This document shows, in pieces, positions 59,263 to 64,000 of a DNA stretch of 64,000 nt. The notes beneath the pieces are model-generated. The model saw only the letters and a list, made by a program, of their open reading frames with translations. It did not search any database and had not been told where the DNA came from. Made by a program: the position numbers and the translations under genes. This stretch comes from Kribbella jiaozuonensis (GTDB lineage: Bacteria > Actinomycetota > Actinomycetes > Propionibacteriales > Kribbellaceae): positions 1,674,001 through 1,738,000 of the forward strand of contig NZ_SZPZ01000001.1 in assembly GCF_005233875.1 (NCBI RefSeq). Reading direction: 5' to 3'. Position 1 is the stretch's first letter. The number at the start of each line of letters is the position of its first letter.

Positions 59263-60360
59263 TCACGCCACCCGGTACTGCGCGAACGCGTCGTCGGTGA
59301 ACGTGGTCGACGCGCCCGGCGTCTCCGACACGTGGAACACGCCGGCCCGGATGTCGGCGGGCTCGTGGAAGAGCTCCTGCAGCCAGGGAATGCATTCGAT
59401 CATCGGGGATCCGGGATGAGCGACGCCGAGGTGCTGGTGGACCCTCATCATGTCGGCGTGATGTGGAATGACGGGGACGTGGTAGGAGTTCGCGAGCTCG
59501 GCGACGGCGAGCCACTCGGTGATGCCGCCGACCCGGGTGGCGTCCACCTGCACCACGCCGATGTTCCCGCGCACGATCAGGTCACGGAACGCGGTCCGGG
59601 TGTAGACGTGTTCGCCGACCGCGATCGGGATGCTGGTGGCATCCGCGATCCGGGCGTGTCCCTCGACATCGTCGGGGTCGATCGGCTCTTCGAGCCAGCC
59701 GATGTCGAACTCGGCGAACCGTTCGGCCCAGGCCACCGCCCGCGTCCGGTTCCAGCGCTGGTTGACATCGATCATCAGGTCGATGTCCGGGCCGAGTGCG
59801 TCGCGCACGGCGGCGACGCGGCGCAGGTCCTCGCGCGGATCGTCCTTGCCGATCTTCATCTTGACGCCGGACCATCCCTGGTCGACGATCCTCGACATCT
59901 CGTCGATGAGTCGTGGGACCTCGAAGTTCAGCCAGCCGCCGTCGGTGTTGTACGAACGCACCTGTCCTTGCTTGTGACCGCCGGCCAGTCGCCACAGCGG
60001 CAGTCCGCAGTGCTTGGCCTTGAGGTCCCACAGGGCGATGTCGACCGCTGCCAACGCCATGTGCGTGATGCCGAGCCGGCCGACCCAGTGCGCGTCGGAC
60101 CAGTAGAGCCGGTCCCAGTGTCGTTGGGTGTCGAGCGGATCCTCACCGAGCAGCAGTGGGGCGTAGATGCGGTCGAGGATGTCCTTGATGGCGAAGTCGC
60201 CGTGGGTGAGTGTGCTCGTGTAGCCGGTTCCTTCCAGTCCTTCGTCGGTCCGGATCCGGACGCCCGGAAGCCCCCATTTGTCTGCCTGGTTGAATGCGTC
60301 GGTCACCCGCCGTGGGATCGGTGCGTGCAGGACAAACGACTCCACCTCGACGATCTTCAT
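59263..60360 (-). CDS. Enolase-superfamily sugar-acid dehydratase (mandelate racemase type)
   Basis: A 365-residue enzyme with the catalytic KMK pair (Lys167, Lys169), metal ligands Asp198, Glu224 and Glu250, an Asp in VQVDATRVGG near 274, and a His in PVIPHHAD near 300. This His-Asp plus KxK set is typical of acid-sugar dehydratases, which turn an aldonate into a 2-keto-3-deoxy acid. It sits between an aldolase and a hydratase gene, fitting that role. The ATG overlaps the aldolase stop. Confidence 0.88.
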   Translation of the reverse strand: MKIVEVESFVLHAPIPRRVTDAFNQADKWGLPGVRIRTDEGLEGTGYTSTLTHGDFAIKDILDRIYAPLLLGEDPLDTQRHWDRLYWSDAHWVGRLGITHMALAAVDIALWDLKAKHCGLPLWRLAGGHKQGQVRSYNTDGGWLNFEVPRLIDEMSRIVDQGWSGVKMKIGKDDPREDLRRVAAVRDALGPDIDLMIDVNQRWNRTRAVAWAERFAEFDIGWLEEPIDPDDVEGHARIADATSIPIAVGEHVYTRTAFRDLIVRGNIGVVQVDATRVGGITEWLAVAELANSYHVPVIPHHADMMRVHQHLGVAHPGSPMIECIPWLQELFHEPADIRAGVFHVSETPGASTTFTDDAFAQYRVA

Positions 60361-61148
60361 CGTGATCGGCCCTCCGTGTTCAGGTCGTGAAGCTCTTCCA
60401 CAGTGCGGCGAAAGCCGGCACCGGCCATCGCGATGTCGGCCGACAGTGCGGCCAGCCGGGCGCCGGCCCGTTGCCAGCGGGCGGCGGCGTGAGGCGTGGG
60501 GCAGTAGATGCCGGTCCCGATGCCGGTGCGGGCGAGGCGGTCCATCAAGTCCTGGACCTTCTCGAGCACCAGCGGATGCTCGGGCTGGCCGGGGAGGCCG
60601 AGCGACGTCGAGAGGTCCACCGGCCCGACGAAGACTGCATCGACACCGGCGACCGCGGCGATGTCGTCGAGGGCGGCAAGTCCGTCCTTTCCTTCAACCA
60701 TGACGAGTACGGCGACACCGGCGTTCGCCGTGGTCAGGAACGACTCGGTGCCGTCGTAGCCCGCGGCGCGGACGTAGGGGTTGAGGCTGCGGGACCCGTC
60801 CGGTGGGAACCGTGCGGCGTCGACCGCGTCGTGGGCGTCGGCGGCGCTCTCGACATGCGGCAGGACCACTCCGTCGACTCCGCAGTCGAGCACTCTGCCG
60901 ATGGTGGCGGGAGTCCGCTCACCCAACCTGGCCAGGACATAAGCGCCGGCGCCGTGCCCGGCCGCAACCATGCCCGGCAGATCGTCGACCGAAATTGGTC
61001 CGTGCTCCAGGTCGACCAGGACGGCGTCGAACCCCGCGTCGGCCAGCAGTTCCACCATTTCCAGGCGCGGGATCAAGAGGAATGTCGCCGTCAGCCGAGT
61101 GGTCGGATCCGCGAGCACCTCCCGCAGCGGACGCCTGTCCGTCGTCAC
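60357..61148 (-). CDS. HpcH/HpaI-family aldolase
   Basis: A 263-residue class II, metal-dependent aldolase. It has VDLEHGPIS (catalytic-site Glu and His region), GVDGVVLPHVESA, VMVEGKDGLAALDDIAAV and DAVFVGPVDLSTSLG with the metal Asp. Family members cleave 2-keto-3-deoxy acids to pyruvate and an aldehyde. The GTG at 61148 overlaps the stop of the GH172 gene (GTGA). In this operon it would follow the dehydratase. Confidence 0.9.
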   Translation of the reverse strand: MTTDRRPLREVLADPTTRLTATFLLIPRLEMVELLADAGFDAVLVDLEHGPISVDDLPGMVAAGHGAGAYVLARLGERTPATIGRVLDCGVDGVVLPHVESAADAHDAVDAARFPPDGSRSLNPYVRAAGYDGTESFLTTANAGVAVLVMVEGKDGLAALDDIAAVAGVDAVFVGPVDLSTSLGLPGQPEHPLVLEKVQDLMDRLARTGIGTGIYCPTPHAAARWQRAGARLAALSADIAMAGAGFRRTVEELHDLNTEGRSR

Positions 61149-62374
61149 GCGAAGTCCCCCAGCAGGCGTTCGGTCTTGTCCCATTCGCCGCGGTAGAACG
61201 CGGAGCCGAGTTCGTCGAAGCGCAACAGCGCCAGCGGATCGCCGTTCTCGCGAGCGCGTCGGGCGGTCTGGATCATCCGCTCGTACAGGTCTTCGTAGCG
61301 GTCGTCGAGCGGTGGCAGGAGATCCGTCCGTGACGGCAGCGACGGCTGACGCGTCGCGACCGGGTCCTGGTACCAGTACGCCACGGACGCATAGCCGTTG
61401 GCGAAGTTGTTGGCGTGGCCGTGCTCGAGGGTCCACCGGATGCTGCGCTCAAAGCGGATCGGGTCGTGCACGTACCAGCGGTACATGCCGGTCAACCCGG
61501 CGAAGTCGGGCGACTCGATCATGTGGAAACCGGTGTACGCCGAGGAGTACTCGACGTTCGGGCATGCTCCACCGCCGAAGATCTCCTCCGTGCCGGTGCC
61601 ATGGATGTTCGGCGGCCAGGTGGCGCCGTCGAGGAACACCATGTCGTCGCCCTCGCCGTACCAGCCGCCACCCTTGTTGTTCACCTGCAGGTGCAGGCCG
61701 ACCATGTGACCGCGGCCCTCGGCCTCGAGCGCGACGTAGTTGTCGGCACCGGTGAGGTTGACCGCGTCGTGGAGAGTCTGGTTCGGGGTGTCACCGATGG
61801 CCTCGGTGGTCAGCTCCTGCCGGAACTGTGCGTGGAAGTGCAGCGTGTCGTCCGGCACCGGCTCGGCGTACACGTCGTAGTCGACGTGGAACCACAGTGC
61901 GCCGTGCGGGCCGCCGAGGGTTTCGGTACCGCGGTTCTCGAGAGTGATCAGCGCGTGCTCGGAGAACGGCATCGGGAAGTAGCAGTTGAGACCGTGCGAG
62001 GGGCCGTAGCCGGGGTTGACCGCCATCATCTGGCTGGAGAACTCGCGGATCCGTGCGTGTGAGAGTCCGAAGAAGTCGCCGAGCGGGACCTCGACCGACG
62101 GAACGCTCGATCCCTCCCAGTAGCAGCGGATGATCGCGTCGCGGTAGTCGGTGATCCGCGGCATGATCATCGCCGCGTAGAAGTGGGTGACGCAGCCCGG
62201 GCCGTCGTGCTCCATCAGCGTGACGGTCTCGCCGGCGCCGACCGAGAACCAGTCGTGGTTGCCGCCGGTCCGGTCCCACGAGCTCGACCGGCGCGAGACT
62301 GCGCGGACCGGGCGGAGCAGATGGCCGGCCTGCAGGGCGTGCAGCGGGTGGGTCGTTGCCACGTTCAAGCTCAT
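61145..62374 (-). CDS. DUF2961/GH172-family glycoside hydrolase
   Basis: A 409-residue protein with the DUF2961 landmarks GPGCVTHFYAAMIMP, VEVPLGDFFGL, SHGLNCYFPMPF and HGTGTEEIFGGG. The GTGTEE acid pair is the likely catalytic centre. DUF2961 is now family GH172, whose members cleave alpha-D-arabinofuranosides or fructofuranose dianhydrides. There is no signal peptide, so it acts on imported saccharides. The aldo/keto reductase gene ends immediately before its start. Confidence 0.85.
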   Translation of the reverse strand: MSLNVATTHPLHALQAGHLLRPVRAVSRRSSSWDRTGGNHDWFSVGAGETVTLMEHDGPGCVTHFYAAMIMPRITDYRDAIIRCYWEGSSVPSVEVPLGDFFGLSHARIREFSSQMMAVNPGYGPSHGLNCYFPMPFSEHALITLENRGTETLGGPHGALWFHVDYDVYAEPVPDDTLHFHAQFRQELTTEAIGDTPNQTLHDAVNLTGADNYVALEAEGRGHMVGLHLQVNNKGGGWYGEGDDMVFLDGATWPPNIHGTGTEEIFGGGACPNVEYSSAYTGFHMIESPDFAGLTGMYRWYVHDPIRFERSIRWTLEHGHANNFANGYASVAYWYQDPVATRQPSLPSRTDLLPPLDDRYEDLYERMIQTARRARENGDPLALLRFDELGSAFYRGEWDKTERLLGDFA

Positions 62375-63376
62375 TCAGATCTCCTCAGGTACGGGCGCGT
62401 CGTCGCGAAGTAGGTGCTCTGCCTTCAGGTCGAGCCAGAGCGCCGCTGGAATGGGCAGGTCGAACAGAGCCACGTTCTCCTCGACTTCGGCCGGTGTCCG
62501 GGCACCGGTGAGGACGGACGCGACCGCGGGATGACCGAGAGGGAACTGCAGGGCGGCGGCCTTGACGGGGACGTCGTGGCGCGCGCAGACCGCACCGATC
62601 CGCCGGGCGCGTTCGACGATCTCCGGCGCGGCGTCGGCGTAGTTGTAGTACGCCTGCCGGTCGGGATCGATGAGTACGCCGCTGTTGAAGACGCCGCCGG
62701 TGATCACCGAGATCCCCCGGTCGAGGCATTCCGGCAGCAGGTTGTCGAGCGCACCCTGCTCCAGCAGCGTGTACCGGCCGGCGAGCAGGAAGCAGTCGAA
62801 GTCGCCCGTGCGCGCGAACCGGGTGAGCATCTCGGCCTGGTTCATGCCGGCGCTGATCGCCCGGATCCCGCCGGCTGTCTTGAGGTCCAGCAGAGCCCGG
62901 CGCGAACCCTCGAGGGCGTCGTCGTAGTGATCGTCAGGATCGTGGATGTGGGCGACGTCGACGCTGTCCAGGCCCAGCCGACCCAGGCTTTCGTCGTACG
63001 ACCGGATCGTGCCGTCGTAGCTGAAGTCGTAGACCGGGTTGACCGGCGGGGTGCCGTGGAACAGCGATGGTTCTTCCGGCTCGACCTCGCGCAGCAGGCG
63101 GCCGACCTTGGTGGCGACCGTGAACTCCTCGCGCGGGAGCTTCGACAGTTTCTGCCCCAGCCAGGTCTCCGAGAGACCGTGTCCGTAGAGAGGTGCGGTG
63201 TCGAAGAACCGGATCCCCGCGTCCCACGCAGCCTGGATTGTGGCGTCGGCGACGGCTGGGTCGGTCACCTCCGGCCAACCCCCGAGTGGAGCCGTGCCGA
63301 GACCGAGTCGGGTCACCTCGACGTCTGTACGACCGAGGCGCACCCGTTGCGTCGCTCGGGTCGGACGATGGCTCAT
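62375..63376 (-). CDS. Aldo/keto reductase, D-threo-aldose (fucose) 1-dehydrogenase-like
   Basis: A 333-residue member of the group that includes D-threo-aldose 1-dehydrogenase and pyridoxal 4-dehydrogenase: LGLGTAPLGGW, IRFFDTAPLYGHGLSE (catalytic Asp and Tyr), FTVATKVGRLL, and DFDCFLLAGRYTLL. The family oxidises L-fucose or D-arabinose to the lactone. It would give the first step of an oxidative route. Its ATG overlaps the binding-protein stop (ATGA). Confidence 0.87.
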   Translation of the reverse strand: MSHRPTRATQRVRLGRTDVEVTRLGLGTAPLGGWPEVTDPAVADATIQAAWDAGIRFFDTAPLYGHGLSETWLGQKLSKLPREEFTVATKVGRLLREVEPEEPSLFHGTPPVNPVYDFSYDGTIRSYDESLGRLGLDSVDVAHIHDPDDHYDDALEGSRRALLDLKTAGGIRAISAGMNQAEMLTRFARTGDFDCFLLAGRYTLLEQGALDNLLPECLDRGISVITGGVFNSGVLIDPDRQAYYNYADAAPEIVERARRIGAVCARHDVPVKAAALQFPLGHPAVASVLTGARTPAEVEENVALFDLPIPAALWLDLKAEHLLRDDAPVPEEI

Positions 63377-64000
63377 CGCTGCCGCCCGAGGATCGTCGTC
63401 AGGCCTGAGCAGACCTTGTCGACCGCCTGCTGGGTCGTCTCCTGACCCACGATCGCGACCTTGAACTCGTTGTTCCACAGGGTTTGCGCCTCGGCGCCGT
63501 TCGCGAAACCCACCGCGGGTTTGCGGTTCGTCTCGGTGAGCTGGTCGAGGATCAGCTGATTGTCGGCGCGGTGCGCGGCCCCGCCGTACCCGAGCCACTG
63601 CTCGCTCAACGCGAGGTTCTTCATCGGCGTGATGGACCGGCCGCCGTAGATGTCCAGCCAGCTCTGCAGGCCCTCCTTGCCCGACATCCACTTCACCAGC
63701 GTCCACGCATCGTCGCGGTGCTTCGTCGTGGCCGAGATGCCCCACATGTCGGTGAAGACCGGGATGATCGGAGCCTGCCCCTGCGGGCCACGCGGCACCG
63801 GTCGGACGGTCCAGTCCATGCCCTTCGTCGCAATCAGGCCCGGCCGTAGCCACGGTCCGAAGATGCCGAACCCGATTGCACCGCCCAGGAAGGCCGCGTT
63901 CTCGGCGTTCTGCGTGCCGAACGACGCGAGCGCGCCCGGGGTCGGCGCGGCGTTGTCCTTCACCCGGAGCCCGAAGTAGTAGTCCAGCGCCTCGACGGCT
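63373..64000 (-). CDS. ABC transporter sugar-binding protein, C-terminal part
   Basis: The C-terminal 208 residues of a family 1 solute-binding protein; the start lies beyond the right edge. The block AIGFGIFGPWLRP, the WGISATTKHRDDAW lobe and the ISMSGKEG-like helix WMSGKEGLQSW are typical of the second lobe. It precedes the sugar dehydrogenase gene with a 4-base overlap. Permease genes are not between them and may lie upstream, outside the window. Confidence 0.88.
   Translation of the reverse strand, partial: AVEALDYYFGLRVKDNAAPTPGALASFGTQNAENAAFLGGAIGFGIFGPWLRPGLIATKGMDWTVRPVPRGPQGQAPIIPVFTDMWGISATTKHRDDAWTLVKWMSGKEGLQSWLDIYGGRSITPMKNLALSEQWLGYGGAAHRADNQLILDQLTETNRKPAVGFANGAEAQTLWNNEFKVAIVGQETTQQAVDKVCSGLTTILGRQR

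Noticed and set aside
1..64000. CRISPR arrays, insertion sequences, prophage or integrase genes
   Set aside because: I saw no regularly spaced repeats, transposase motifs, terminal inverted repeats or phage proteins anywhere.

Overview
The window is high-GC DNA with G/C-ending codons, many GTG starts and tight ATGA/GTGA overlaps between co-directional genes. It carries several MalFG-type sugar ABC cassettes, each with its own LacI or IclR regulator. This points to a saprophytic soil actinobacterium; the gene mix is Kribbella/Nocardioidaceae-like, but that is inference and no rRNA or marker gene is present. I see no tRNA, rRNA, CRISPR array, insertion sequence or phage gene.

Layout. 1-2516: end of an epimerase gene, an aldo/keto reductase, and a TetR gene divergent from a small membrane protein with two matching operators between them. 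2496-11368: a broken IclR gene divergent from an uptake and oxidation cluster (lipoprotein, two permeases, Rieske ferredoxin, ferredoxin reductase, two amidohydrolases, enolase-superfamily enzyme). 11433-14153: epoxide hydrolase and two alpha/beta hydrolases. 14283-17053: LuxR-type ATPase regulator with a frameshift. 17226-19904: large secreted beta-helix glycosidase (GH87-like). 19895-21901: a lone nuoH co-directional with a TetR gene. 22084-25011: aldo/keto reductase and split LigD ligase and polymerase genes. 25167-31342: sugar ABC operon with dehydrogenase and isomerase, divergent from its LacI gene over two tandem perfect palindromes. 31410-33090: ECF sigma factor overlapping a membrane-anchored beta-propeller protein. 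33094-34312: epimerase and a fumarase/aspartase remnant. 34392-41699: 2-hydroxyacid dehydrogenase, ABC transporter, DUF2264 protein and LacI regulator with related operators. 41855-44788: membrane proteins and an MFS exporter. 44817-48650: sodium/solute symporter divergent from an orphan histidine kinase. 48724-55603: arsenic resistance island. 55644-57023: XRE-cupin regulator, flavoprotein stub and a membrane protein. 57069-64000: minus-strand operon joining a sugar-binding lipoprotein, a sugar dehydrogenase, a GH172-family protein, aldolase, dehydratase, hydratase, SnoaL-like and cyclase genes.

How the parts work together. Most of the window is carbohydrate or sugar-acid scavenging: uptake by binding-protein transporters, then oxidation, dehydration and aldol cleavage, with each locus under a local repressor. 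The arsenic island is self-contained. It has two ArsR regulators (one fused to an arsenate reductase domain), two more arsenate reductases, an aquaglyceroporin instead of ArsB/Acr3, two flavoproteins (one with a paired-cysteine tail) and an MFS transporter. Four genes look broken or vestigial (IclR, LuxR, fumarase/aspartase fragment, flavoprotein stub), so either the locus is decaying or the assembly holds a few indels.

The best candidates for something undescribed are: the Rieske/reductase/double-amidohydrolase cluster that lacks an oxygenase; the GH172-linked oxidative sugar operon; the sigma factor with a propeller-type membrane partner; the lone nuoH under TetR; and the cysteine-tailed flavoprotein plus MFS pair.
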